From an uncultured Pluralibacter sp. (GTDB taxonomy: Bacteria > Pseudomonadota > Gammaproteobacteria > Enterobacterales > Enterobacteriaceae): a stretch of 41,176 nucleotides of DNA. Where the stretch lies: contig NZ_CAJYMB010000001.1 of NCBI RefSeq assembly GCF_913775985.1, positions 1-41,176 on the forward strand. Direction: 5' to 3'. A program made the position numbers and the translations under genes. A model generated the notes under the pieces. That model had not been told where the DNA came from and made no database searches. It saw only the letters and a list, made by a program, of their open reading frames with translations. Positions 1-9,628 of this stretch are shown in pieces (the stretch's first letter is position 1; every line of letters begins with the position of its first letter).

Positions 1-2
1 TC

Positions 3-3000
3 GACGGCGCGTTTGACGACGTGGGCGCTATCCAGGGCAACATTGCCAGCGGCGGCGTGACCGACGACCCGACCCCGACCCTGAGCGGCAGGGCGGAAGC
101 GGGCAGCACGGTTACCGTTTACGACAGCGGCAGGGCCATCGGCAGCGTGAAAGCGGACGCGGACGGCAGGTGGAGCTTCACCCCGACCAGCAACCTGGCG
201 GAGGGCGATCACCGCTTCACGGTCACCGCGACCGACGCGGCGGGCAACGTCAGCGAGAAGTCTGGTGACTACACCCTGACCACCGACTTCACGCCGCCGG
301 CGGCGGACAAGCTGGCCATTACCGGCTTCGAGGACAACGCGGGTGAGATCACCGGTAACGTAGCTAACGGTGGAGAAACTGACGACCACACGCCGGTTAT
401 CAGCGGCACCGGGACGGCGGGCGATACCATCACCGTCTACACCACGGTCAACGGCACTAAGATCCTGCTGGGAACGGCAGTCGTTAATGCCGAGGGCAAA
501 TGGTCACTGGCGATAGATGAAGCGCACAAGCTGTCCGACGGAACGCATAACCTGACCGCTATGGAGTCGGATGCTGCGGGCAACATCGTTGGGCCAAGCG
601 GTGCGTACACCGTGACGGTCTTTGGTGTAGGGCCGACTGCACCAAGTATCAATACCGTTATTGATGATGCGGGGTCTATTACTGGATCGCTGCAAAAAAA
701 TGCGATTACCGATGACAACACACCAACGCTGAACGGTAAGGCAGGTGTCGGCGTAGAGGTACGCATTTACGACAACGGCGCCTACATTGGTAGCACGACG
801 GCAGACAGCAACGGCAGCTGGTCATTTACGCCTTCCGCAGCTCTGAAGGATGGCAGCCATGCGTTCACTGCTCAGGCGGTTGATAGTGTAGGACAGGCCA
901 GCGATAAGAGCGGTGAATGGCCAATCGTCATTGATACACAGGCGCCGAATCCGGTTGGCGATCTGGTTATCACCGACGATGTAGGCCAGAAAACTGGGCC
1001 GATTAAAAACGGTGAGACAACCGATGACAGCACTCCGACCTTCAGCGGCAGCGCGGAGCCGGGTGGTACGGTCACTATCTACGACGGCGAGCGCAAGATT
1101 GGTTCTGTCGAGGTGGGTAGCGATGGCAAGTGGAGCTGGACGCCTGACTCTGACTCCAGGCTGTCAAATGGTGACCACAGTCTCTCCGTCAGCGTAACCG
1201 ACAAAGCCGGCAACGAAAGCGCCCGCACCCCGGCGGTTAACGTGACGGTCGACCCGGGCGAGCGGCCGGTATCTATCGATAATCTGATCGATGATGTCGG
1301 CAGCATTCGGGGCAAAATCAGCAACGGTGGTATTACTGACGACATCAGTCCGGAGATCGTCGGCAGCGCGAAACCCGGCAGTGAAATTGCTATTTACGAC
1401 GGCAATATCCTGCTTGCCAGAACGACTGCGGATGCCAATGGCAACTGGCGCTTTAAAGCAGAGTCTGATTTGGCCGATGGGAACCACACGATCAAGGCGA
1501 AAGCTGTCGATCCGGCGGGTAACCCGAGCGAAACGACCTTTGACGTCACTATTGACTCGCGCGCACCTGTTGCGCCGGTGATTGACGGCGTGCAGGACGA
1601 CGTTGGCGCAGTGCAGGTCAATGTTGTCAACGGCGGCGTAACTGACGATCCGACCCCAACCCTCAGCGGTACGGCGGAAGCGGGCAGCACCGTTACGATC
1701 TACGATGGTGGCAAAGTCATTGGCAGCGTCAAAGCCGATGCCGACGGTAAATGGAGCTATACCCCGACCAGCAACCTGGCGGAAGGCGAGCACCGCTTTA
1801 CCGTGACGGCAACGGATGCTGCAGGCAACACCAGCGACGCGTCGGGCGAATATGTGATCGCGACCGACTATACGCCGCCTTCACTGGAGAATCTGGCGAT
1901 AACCGGCTTTGAAGATAACTTCGGTGAAATTAAGGGTAACGTGAATAGCGGTGGGGAAACTGATGACGGCACGCCTGTTATTAGCGGTACCGGGACGGCG
2001 GGCGATACCATCACCGTCTATACCACCATTAATGGCACTAAGATCCTGCTGGGTACGGCGGTTGTTAATGCCGAGGGCAAATGGTCACTGGCGATAGATG
2101 AGGCGCACAAGCTTTCAAATGGCACGCATAATCTGACGGCGATGGAGACCGATCCGGCCGGTAACACGGTCGGGCCGAGCGGAATTTATACTGTGACCGT
2201 ATTCGGTGATATTCCAACAGCGCCGAGCATCAACACCATCATCGACGATGTTGGTGCGGTAACGCAGTTGCAGAAAGATGCCATCACCGACGACAGCACG
2301 CCGACGCTGAAAGGTTCGGCAGGTAAAGGGTTAGAGGTGCGCATCTACGATAACGGCACCTACATTGGCAGCACGACCGCAGACAACAACGGCAACTGGA
2401 CCTTCACGCCGTCGGAGCCTCTGCTGGACGGCAGCCACTCTTTCACTGCCGATGCGGTCGACCGAGTCGGCCAGAAAAGTCCGGAGAGCGGTGACTGGTC
2501 GATCGTGATCGACACTGTTGCGCCGGATATCGTTCGCGAGTGGAGCATTACCGATAATGCAGGCAAAGTGACGGGCCTGGTCAAGAACGGCGATACGATT
2601 GATGACGATAAACCCGCCATCAAAGGTAAAGCTGAAGCGGGCAGCACCGTGACTGTCTATGACGGCGATAAGGTAATTGGAACGGTAACCGCTGACGCTA
2701 GCGGCAACTGGAGCTTTACGCCATCGCTGATCAACGGCAACCACAAGCTGTCCGTGACGGCCAAAGATGCAGCCGGTAACGAGAGCGCCCGCAGCGACGT
2801 TATCGACTTTAACGTCGATACCAGCGGTAACCCGCTTTCTATTACCTCAGTCGTGGACGACGCTGGCGCAATCACCGGTAACATCGCCCCGAATGGCGTA
2901 ACCGACGATGCGAAACCGACCTTCAATGGCCAGGGTAAAGCGGGCAGTACGGTGACCATCTATGACGGCGTTATTAAGCTCGGTAGCGTGATTGTCGGCG

Positions 3001-6000
3001 CTGACGGTAAGTGGACATTTACGCCTGATACCGCGCTGAGCGACGGCAAGCATGACTTCCGATTCAATGCGACCGACCTGGCCGGTAACGTGAGCGATGA
3101 CATCGTTTACGGCTTTACGGTGGATACCATTGCGCCTGATGTACCGGTTATCAGCCTTGTTCTGGACGATGTAGGTCCTGTGCAGGGGAACTTGTCTAAC
3201 CCGGGCGTGACTGACGATCCGACGCCAACCCTTAATGGTACGGCAGAAGCGGGCAGCACCGTCACTATCTATGACGGCGCGAAGGCTATTGGTTCGGTTA
3301 AGGCTGATGAGAGCGGCAAATGGACCTACACGCCGACCAGCAACCTGTCCGAGGGCGAGCACCGCTTTACCGTCACCGCGACAGATGCGGCTGGCAACGT
3401 CAGCGGTAAATCCGGCGAGTTCGTGGTTACTACTGATTACACGCCACCTTCCGCGGATAACCTGGCGATCACCAGTATTGAAGATAACGTTGGCCTTGTT
3501 ACCGGCAATGTTGCCAGCGGCGGCACCTCCGATGACCGGATGCCGATTATTCGCGGTACCGGCACGGCGGGCGATACCATTACGGTGTACACCACCTGGA
3601 ACGGCAGCAAAGTGAAGTTGGGTACGGCGACCGTCGATCAATTCGGTAAATGGGAACTTGCCCTGACCGAGGAGAATCAGCTCAAACTGGGCGCCAACAG
3701 CATTAGCGCAGTGGAAAGCGATCTGGCCGGTAATACCACCGCGCCGACGCCGGGCTATGTTGTGACGATTGTCGAAACAGTAATTGATAGGCCGATTATT
3801 ATCGAAGTTATTGATGATAAAGGTGCCGTAACCGGCCCTGTTGACAACCACGGGGTGACTGATGATACGACGCCGACGCTCAATGGTACGGCGATTGGCA
3901 ACAGCACCATCATTATCTACAACAACGGTAAAGAGCTTGGCCGTACTGCGGCAGACAGCACCGGACACTGGACGTGGACAGCTGCGCCAGCGCTGGGCGA
4001 AGGAAATTACAACTTCACCGCTAAAGCGCTGAGCCCGGCCGGCCAGATCAGTGACGCCAGCGAGACGTGGAACATTACGATTGATACCACGCCGCCGTCG
4101 CCTGTTGCCGACCTGACGATCACTGACGATGTTGGCAGCTATCAGGGGCCTCTGCACAACGGAGACTATACCGACGACAACACGCCAACCCTGAGCGGAT
4201 CGGCAGAAGCGGGCGGTACGGTAACCATCTATGACGGTAACCGTATCCTGGATCTGGTGAAAGTGGATGACAGCGGGAAGTGGAGCTGGACGCCTAAGGC
4301 GGCGCTGGATGACGGCAACCATGCATTCGCTGTCACCGTGACCGACGCGGCGGGCAACGTCAGCGCGCTTACGCCGGTAACCAACATTATCATTGATACC
4401 GTAGCACCGATGGTGAACGTCGCCATCAACGGTTATTACGATAATGTGGGAACGGATAAGGGTCTGATGACGGGCAGCAATGGCGTCACCGATGACGTCA
4501 ATCCAATCCTGACGGGTAACTGGGTCGGGGATCTGAGCACCGCCGAGCGCATTCGCATCTACCAGGATGGCGTGCTGCTGGGTGACGCCGTTCTGGATCG
4601 CACGAGCCGCACCTGGACCTACGCTGTCAAAGATCTGGAAAATGCGCACCTTTACCATTTCACGGCCACTGCCATTGATGCGGCAGGTAACGAAACGGCG
4701 GTTTCGCCGGAGTTCTTGCTGACCGTTGATATTGTTGCGCCAACCCAGACGGTGACCATCGACAGCTACACTGACGCAGTCGGTAGCGAAACGGGCGAGT
4801 TCAACTCCGGTACGACAACGGATGACCGTAACCCGGTTCTGAACGGTAAGGTTTCCGGCGTTCCGCTGGATGCAGGCGATGTGGTGCGCATCTACGATGT
4901 CACCTCAGGTAAGCTGCTCGGCAGCGCGGAGGTTAACGCCGCCGATAATACCTGGCACTTCAAGCTGCCTGCTCTGGAAGACGATATGTCCTACCAGTAC
5001 CGGGCGGTTGTGGCGGATGCTGCCGGTAACGAAGGCGCGACTTCCGACAACTTCACCGTAAACGTGAACCTGACGATCAACATCAACAGCCAGAATACGC
5101 TGGACACGACGCCGATCATCTCCGGCTCCACGGGCTTTGCGATTCAGGAAGGTGAGTATCTGAAGGTAACCGTTAATGGTAAGACCTATTCGTCGCAGAA
5201 CGGACAGGTGGTGCTGGATCAGCGTAACAATACCTGGTATGTCCAGGTGCCGGATGCTGATGCACTGACCGCCGGAACCTATGACGTTTCCGTCACGCTT
5301 TATGATGCGAAAGGCCTGCGCATTACTCAGGACGATACGCACAACGAGCTGGTGATTGGCAGCGCGCCGAAAATTGACTTTACGGCTACTGGCGCATCGG
5401 CGAATGATACAAGTACCGCGATCACCATCGGTGAAAACGGCACCTGGCGTATTCTGAGTAATAACGGTGTGTTTACGCAGAACGGTAAAGATTCAACCTC
5501 GTTGGGCAGCTTTGAATCTACCTTTATTAAAGGAAGAGATACTCAACAGCAGTCAACATTCATTGATATGGATCGTGATGGCCTGATGGACATTATGGGG
5601 GCAGATGTCGGCTATGCGAACGGGCAACAGTCCTTCAAATATGACGGTAAGACCTATAAGTCTTTCCAGGTTGGCGCTTATGGCCTCACTGACGAGCCTA
5701 GAAATCCAAATGGTAACGCCTGGGTGTGGTACGGCGGTGCGGCCGGTATTGACATTGATGGTGATGGGTTTGTGGATATTGTCTACGGTGATGAAACGCC
5801 AAACGATGCCAACGCACCCGGAGGGTATAACACGACTTTTGTGCTGAACACCAACGGAACTCCTGAGGGATTCACTAAATCAGGAGCCTACGTTTATACC
5901 AGTCAAAGCCAAAATGGAGTGCAACCTACCAATACCGGAAATCCGACGCCGGACCGTGAAATCGCAACAGTCGATTTAAACAACGATGGCTATGTCGATA

Positions 6001-7790
6001 TTGTTTATCACGGTACTGTCGGCACCAATACTACATCCGCAGGTGGGCGTTCCGGTTCTTCTTCTCGTCTCGTTATTGTTGAAAACAATCGCGATGCCAA
6101 TGGAAATGTAACACTGACCAATACGCAGATCGTTACGGGAATATTTAACGGCGATAATGGTTCAGATAACGTATTTACCACGCTGACCTGGGCTGATTTG
6201 AACGGTGACGGCTTTATGGATCTGTTCGTCGGCGGTCTTAGCGAAACCTCAGCAGCGGAGAGCGTTATCTACTACAACGACGGCAAAGGCGGCTTTACCG
6301 CGGGCGCCGGCGGCGTAGGTGCGGGGAGCAATGTTCAACGGCTGGGCGATACCGTTAACAGTAACACCTCCCTTGCGGTGGACTGGAACGGCGACGGCAA
6401 GATGGACGTTATCGAGATTGCCGGTACGTCAGGCAGCACCTTAATCGGCAATGCGTCTAATATTGGTTTGGTATGGCTTAACGGCGGCACCAATACCGGC
6501 ACAGGACAGGTGAACTGGACGCAGGAAACCCTCCTGCAGAATGCGAATCTGAACCCAACCAACTTTGTCACCGGCGCGCTGGCGGTCGATCTTGACTACG
6601 ATGGCGATCAGGATCTGGTCGTGTTCCGCGCTAGCGGCGGTAAAACGGAGTATATCGAAAACACCAACAGCGTGAAGGACGGCACCAGCATCATTCTGCG
6701 CGTCCTCGATGCAAAAGGGATAAACGCGTTTTACGGTAATACCGTGCTGCTGATCGATGAAGGTACCGGGCAGGTCGTTTCTTCCCAGATCATCAACCCG
6801 CAGGGTGGTGTCAATATGAACAATTCGACGGGGCTGGTGTACTTCTACGGTCTGGATTCCAGCCGTTCATACAGCGCTGTACTGCTGGCTAACGGCAGCG
6901 ATGTTGGCGGTGTTAACGCGGTCACAATCAACGGTAAGGAAAATATCGTTGAGAACGTGAACAGCACCTGGGGCGGCCTGAAGGCGGTTGAAGCGAATCA
7001 TGCCTATACCCTGACGGCGGAAAGCGGTTCGCACGCATCGAATGCCGCAACGGCATTTGGCGACGAGACGAACAAGGTGGGTATTCTGGGCACCGGCTAC
7101 AACGATACCCTCTATGCCACGGCCGGGAAGCATCTCTACAACGGCGGCGGCGGTTCCGTGAAGGTATCCGGCGTCACCCAGTGGAGCGATACTGGCGGTA
7201 TGGATATTGTCGATTACAAGCTGGCCGGCAATACTGCCCTGACCATTGACATGAACAATCTGGGCTACCAAAACACCGGGTTCGGATCGGCGAAATTTGT
7301 CAATATTGAAGGAATTGCAGGCGGAGGCGGTGATGATACCTTCACCGGTAATGCAGGTAATAACTTCTTCGAGGGTCGCGGCGGCAACGATACGTTCAAC
7401 CTCAACAGCGGCGGTCAGGATACGCTGCTGTACAAGGTACTGGCGAACGTCAATGACGGCGGCAACGGCCGCGATAAAGTGATTGGCTTCACCGTGGGTA
7501 CCATTGAGGCAACGTCTAATGCAGATATCATCGATATCGGCGAGCTCTTAGTGGGTTATACCCCTGATTCCGACGGCGCGGCGCACTATATCAACGGTGT
7601 CGCCACCATTGATGCAGGCGATAAGATTAAGGACTTCCTGTCAGTCACCTACAGTGGCAACGACACCGTTCTTAATATTGACCGCGACGGCCACGGCAGT
7701 CAGTACGGTATGACGGCGATTTTGACGCTTAAAGATACGATTGTAGATCTCGAAACGTTACTGGCTAACCACCAGATTACGCTGAGCTAA
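3..7790 (+). CDS. Giant type I secreted Ig-repeat adhesin (BapA/LapA/SiiE-like), 5' end cut by window
   Basis: The reading frame is open from the first complete codon and its true start lies upstream. About 2595 residues are visible. Nucleotides 15 to about 4700 encode Ig-like modules of about 100 residues, each built around the pattern TDDxTPxxxG, VTIYDGG, GKWSxTP and VTATDAAGN. Less regular modules follow to about 5350. Nucleotides 5550-6650 encode six Asp-rich FG-GAP/VCBS-like blocks such as DIDGDGFVDI and DLNGDGFMDL, typical of Ca-binding beta-propeller repeats. The C-terminus has RTX-like Gly/Asp segments (GGGGDDTFTGNAGNN, 7318-7400) and ends as in the VCA0849-type T1SS C-terminal target domain. 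The T1SS exporter downstream (10846-16200) is its likely secretion route, so the product should be exported from the C-terminus and displayed on the cell surface for adhesion or biofilm formation. The family is clear; the ligand is unknown. No LapG/LapD-like release genes are visible. Confidence 0.93.
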   Translation, partial: DGAFDDVGAIQGNIASGGVTDDPTPTLSGRAEAGSTVTVYDSGRAIGSVKADADGRWSFTPTSNLAEGDHRFTVTATDAAGNVSEKSGDYTLTTDFTPPAADKLAITGFEDNAGEITGNVANGGETDDHTPVISGTGTAGDTITVYTTVNGTKILLGTAVVNAEGKWSLAIDEAHKLSDGTHNLTAMESDAAGNIVGPSGAYTVTVFGVGPTAPSINTVIDDAGSITGSLQKNAITDDNTPTLNGKAGVGVEVRIYDNGAYIGSTTADSNGSWSFTPSAALKDGSHAFTAQAVDSVGQASDKSGEWPIVIDTQAPNPVGDLVITDDVGQKTGPIKNGETTDDSTPTFSGSAEPGGTVTIYDGERKIGSVEVGSDGKWSWTPDSDSRLSNGDHSLSVSVTDKAGNESARTPAVNVTVDPGERPVSIDNLIDDVGSIRGKISNGGITDDISPEIVGSAKPGSEIAIYDGNILLARTTADANGNWRFKAESDLADGNHTIKAKAVDPAGNPSETTFDVTIDSRAPVAPVIDGVQDDVGAVQVNVVNGGVTDDPTPTLSGTAEAGSTVTIYDGGKVIGSVKADADGKWSYTPTSNLAEGEHRFTVTATDAAGNTSDASGEYVIATDYTPPSLENLAITGFEDNFGEIKGNVNSGGETDDGTPVISGTGTAGDTITVYTTINGTKILLGTAVVNAEGKWSLAIDEAHKLSNGTHNLTAMETDPAGNTVGPSGIYTVTVFGDIPTAPSINTIIDDVGAVTQLQKDAITDDSTPTLKGSAGKGLEVRIYDNGTYIGSTTADNNGNWTFTPSEPLLDGSHSFTADAVDRVGQKSPESGDWSIVIDTVAPDIVREWSITDNAGKVTGLVKNGDTIDDDKPAIKGKAEAGSTVTVYDGDKVIGTVTADASGNWSFTPSLINGNHKLSVTAKDAAGNESARSDVIDFNVDTSGNPLSITSVVDDAGAITGNIAPNGVTDDAKPTFNGQGKAGSTVTIYDGVIKLGSVIVGADGKWTFTPDTALSDGKHDFRFNATDLAGNVSDDIVYGFTVDTIAPDVPVISLVLDDVGPVQGNLSNPGVTDDPTPTLNGTAEAGSTVTIYDGAKAIGSVKADESGKWTYTPTSNLSEGEHRFTVTATDAAGNVSGKSGEFVVTTDYTPPSADNLAITSIEDNVGLVTGNVASGGTSDDRMPIIRGTGTAGDTITVYTTWNGSKVKLGTATVDQFGKWELALTEENQLKLGANSISAVESDLAGNTTAPTPGYVVTIVETVIDRPIIIEVIDDKGAVTGPVDNHGVTDDTTPTLNGTAIGNSTIIIYNNGKELGRTAADSTGHWTWTAAPALGEGNYNFTAKALSPAGQISDASETWNITIDTTPPSPVADLTITDDVGSYQGPLHNGDYTDDNTPTLSGSAEAGGTVTIYDGNRILDLVKVDDSGKWSWTPKAALDDGNHAFAVTVTDAAGNVSALTPVTNIIIDTVAPMVNVAINGYYDNVGTDKGLMTGSNGVTDDVNPILTGNWVGDLSTAERIRIYQDGVLLGDAVLDRTSRTWTYAVKDLENAHLYHFTATAIDAAGNETAVSPEFLLTVDIVAPTQTVTIDSYTDAVGSETGEFNSGTTTDDRNPVLNGKVSGVPLDAGDVVRIYDVTSGKLLGSAEVNAADNTWHFKLPALEDDMSYQYRAVVADAAGNEGATSDNFTVNVNLTININSQNTLDTTPIISGSTGFAIQEGEYLKVTVNGKTYSSQNGQVVLDQRNNTWYVQVPDADALTAGTYDVSVTLYDAKGLRITQDDTHNELVIGSAPKIDFTATGASANDTSTAITIGENGTWRILSNNGVFTQNGKDSTSLGSFESTFIKGRDTQQQSTFIDMDRDGLMDIMGADVGYANGQQSFKYDGKTYKSFQVGAYGLTDEPRNPNGNAWVWYGGAAGIDIDGDGFVDIVYGDETPNDANAPGGYNTTFVLNTNGTPEGFTKSGAYVYTSQSQNGVQPTNTGNPTPDREIATVDLNNDGYVDIVYHGTVGTNTTSAGGRSGSSSRLVIVENNRDANGNVTLTNTQIVTGIFNGDNGSDNVFTTLTWADLNGDGFMDLFVGGLSETSAAESVIYYNDGKGGFTAGAGGVGAGSNVQRLGDTVNSNTSLAVDWNGDGKMDVIEIAGTSGSTLIGNASNIGLVWLNGGTNTGTGQVNWTQETLLQNANLNPTNFVTGALAVDLDYDGDQDLVVFRASGGKTEYIENTNSVKDGTSIILRVLDAKGINAFYGNTVLLIDEGTGQVVSSQIINPQGGVNMNNSTGLVYFYGLDSSRSYSAVLLANGSDVGGVNAVTINGKENIVENVNSTWGGLKAVEANHAYTLTAESGSHASNAATAFGDETNKVGILGTGYNDTLYATAGKHLYNGGGGSVKVSGVTQWSDTGGMDIVDYKLAGNTALTIDMNNLGYQNTGFGSAKFVNIEGIAGGGGDDTFTGNAGNNFFEGRGGNDTFNLNSGGQDTLLYKVLANVNDGGNGRDKVIGFTVGTIEATSNADIIDIGELLVGYTPDSDGAAHYINGVATIDAGDKIKDFLSVTYSGNDTVLNIDRDGHGSQYGMTAILTLKDTIVDLETLLANHQITLS
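15..4410 (+). repeat. Three tandem ~1.57-1.58 kb super-repeats of Ig-like modules inside the adhesin
   Basis: Equivalent DD(V)G module starts fall at about 15, 1596 and 3165, giving periods of 1581 and 1569 bases. Each unit holds modules in the same order. A contains DDVGxxQ. B contains EDNxGEIxGNV and GTGTAGDTITVYTT. C contains IDDxG and VRIYDNGxYIGSTTAD. D contains ITDDVG and KNGxTxDD. E contains the VDDAGAITGNI/IDDVGSIRG type. The third unit lacks a clear E module. Copies 1 and 2 remain very similar at DNA level in module B (around 417-530 and 1998-2100), which suggests fairly recent block duplication or gene conversion. Confidence 0.85.
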
Positions 7791-7794
7791 TAAG

Positions 7795-7826
7795 AAGGGA
7801 GGGGGCTCCGGCCTCCTCCCTTTTCT
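7795..7826 (+). terminator. Intrinsic terminator after the adhesin gene
   Basis: Five bases after the stop there is a 12-bp stem with one G-T pair (arms from AAGGGAGG to CCTCCCTT) closed by a TCCG loop and followed by TT-CT. It should separate the adhesin transcript from the halogenase gene at least partly. Confidence 0.8.
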
Positions 7827-7914
7827 GCATGAATATCGTATTGAATGTTCGTGTCCACTGTTGTCTCAGGCTTATTCATAGTGACGACATTGGGCGTTAT
7901 ACAAGGAGTGTAAC

Positions 7915-9426
7915 ATGTTGAATTTACGCAACCCTTCGCCACGGCGTTTTGTTGTTTTGGGTGGCGGTACCGCGGGGTGGTTTGCTGCTATTACGCTACG
8001 CCGAATTTTTAGTTCAGAAGTTGAAGTTCAGGTTATTGAGTCATCGGAAATTGGCATTGTCGGCGTTGGTGAGGGCGGGTTACTTAACTTTATCGGCGCG
8101 TTGAAACACAACAATATTGATATCGGCGAGTTTATTCGGGAAACAGGCGCGACCTGGAAATGGGGTTTCTCCTATGAAGGCTGGCGTACCGGAAAAGAGG
8201 ACGATCGCTTCTTTCATTTATTTGCCTCGCAGGATACGTCGGTTTCCCGCTGGCAGGAGCGCAGCACCTGGCCCTATTTATCCGCGCTGGTCAATCAACA
8301 GGTTGAACTTGACCGCTATATTTCCGCCAGCGATCTGATCAGGAATAACGCGTCTCAGCCAGAGGCTACCGCGTTGCTCGATACGCAGAGCGCGGGTGTT
8401 ATTCCCTCATTTCATTTCGATAGCTATAAGCTTGCGACCTATTTAAAAAAGGTCGCGCTTTCGCGCGGAGTTACCCATCTTGATGCCATTGTGGAGGAGA
8501 TAGTCGCTGATGAGCGCGGCCATGTTCGCGAAGTCCGTACCGCTGGGGAACGCATCGAGCTCGATTTTCTGATTGACGCCTCGGGGCTGTCGCGCAAAGT
8601 GATTGGCCGTAAAGAAATGGGCAGCTGCTGGCAGTCATTTAAAGATTATCTGCTGATGGATTCTGCTATTCCATTCTACATGCCGCATCCCCTGAAAAAT
8701 CCGGGGCTGGTAACGCGCGCGATTACCATGGATGCCGGCTGGATGTGGCAGATCCCGCTGCAGGAGCGCGTCGGTGCCGGATATGTGTTCAGCAGTAAAC
8801 ACCTGTCTGAAAAAGAGGCCGTTGCAGAGGTCGAAAAGCGCCTTGGATTTGGCATTGAGCCCCACAAAACCCTGCGTTTCGATCCCGGGTGCTACGAGGA
8901 AGTGTGGAAAGGAAACGTTATGGCACTGGGGCTGTCGAGCGGGTTTGTTGAACCGCTGGAGGCAACTTCAATAGGGCAAATGCTGGAGCAGCTTGTGAGC
9001 TTTGAGCGCACTATCGTTAGCTGCCAGGGCGTTATCTCCGATCAGGCGGTTTGCGACTTCAATGAAGCAAACCTGAGAAGCTGGCAGGGGATCAGGGATT
9101 TTCTGCGCATGCATTACGATGGCGCGCGATCCGATACGCCGCTTTGGCAGGAAGTTGCAAAAGCGCCTTATCCGGAAAGCTATCGCGCGCTTCGGGAAGC
9201 ATGGCAGGAGCGTATGCCGCGCATGACCGATGTCGAGCGCGATGCGATTAACGGCTGGCGCGGCATCTTTCATCCTGTGAACTGGACGCTGGTTGCGGCG
9301 CCGATGGGTGTGCTTACTCCACATGCCGCGGAAATGGATTTGCGTATCCTGACGCCTGAAAAGCGAGATGAGGCGCTACGCTTCGCCCGGCTTTTAAAGA
9401 GAAGAGCGTCGGGGGAGGCTAATTAA
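7915..9426 (+). CDS. Flavin-dependent (tryptophan-halogenase family) halogenase-like protein
   Basis: This 503-residue protein belongs to the tryptophan-halogenase family; PrnA and RebH are about 530-540 residues. Visible motifs are the FAD-binding GGGTAGW at residues 16-22, GVGEGG near 50, a Lys at about residue 82 (ATWKWGF) matching the catalytic Lys of PrnA/RebH, the diagnostic WxWxIP motif at 276-281 (WMWQIP), and EPLEATSIG with Glu at about 349. The residue after that Glu is Ala, where PrnA/RebH have Ser, so free tryptophan may not be the substrate. The family uses FADH2, O2 and halide to form HOX, which is relayed by the Lys to an aromatic ring; no flavin reductase is encoded nearby. 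AAGGAG lies 6 bases before the ATG. Position between a giant adhesin and its exporter suggests an envelope- or adhesin-related substrate, but this is inference. A non-halogenating flavoprotein role cannot be excluded. Confidence 0.85.
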   Translation: MLNLRNPSPRRFVVLGGGTAGWFAAITLRRIFSSEVEVQVIESSEIGIVGVGEGGLLNFIGALKHNNIDIGEFIRETGATWKWGFSYEGWRTGKEDDRFFHLFASQDTSVSRWQERSTWPYLSALVNQQVELDRYISASDLIRNNASQPEATALLDTQSAGVIPSFHFDSYKLATYLKKVALSRGVTHLDAIVEEIVADERGHVREVRTAGERIELDFLIDASGLSRKVIGRKEMGSCWQSFKDYLLMDSAIPFYMPHPLKNPGLVTRAITMDAGWMWQIPLQERVGAGYVFSSKHLSEKEAVAEVEKRLGFGIEPHKTLRFDPGCYEEVWKGNVMALGLSSGFVEPLEATSIGQMLEQLVSFERTIVSCQGVISDQAVCDFNEANLRSWQGIRDFLRMHYDGARSDTPLWQEVAKAPYPESYRALREAWQERMPRMTDVERDAINGWRGIFHPVNWTLVAAPMGVLTPHAAEMDLRILTPEKRDEALRFARLLKRRASGEAN

Positions 9427-9628
9427 TGAACCGACCTCTTACTGCGGAAGCGCTACAGCAGCTTTAATAATTTTCTCCCGACATAATTCAAGTGGTGAGG
9501 TATCGCCTTAAGATATAGCGGCTGATTATAGCCTGCTGCAAGGCCTTAGCCGCCATATATAACTGAAAGGCATCGCTTGAAATAATTCAGGGATCTTCAT
9601 GGAATATATAGAGGAATAGCTTTTAAAA

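Noticed and set aside
1164..1793. 209-codon antisense frame in the adhesin
   Set aside because: Same repeat-driven shadow as above.
15..4410. CRISPR-like regular repetition
   Set aside because: The repeats are about 300 bases, in frame and protein-coding; they are Ig modules.
2847..4658. 603-codon open frame on the minus strand
   Set aside because: It lies wholly inside the adhesin repeats; the biased codon pattern of the Ig modules keeps the antisense frame open. No start context or family resemblance.
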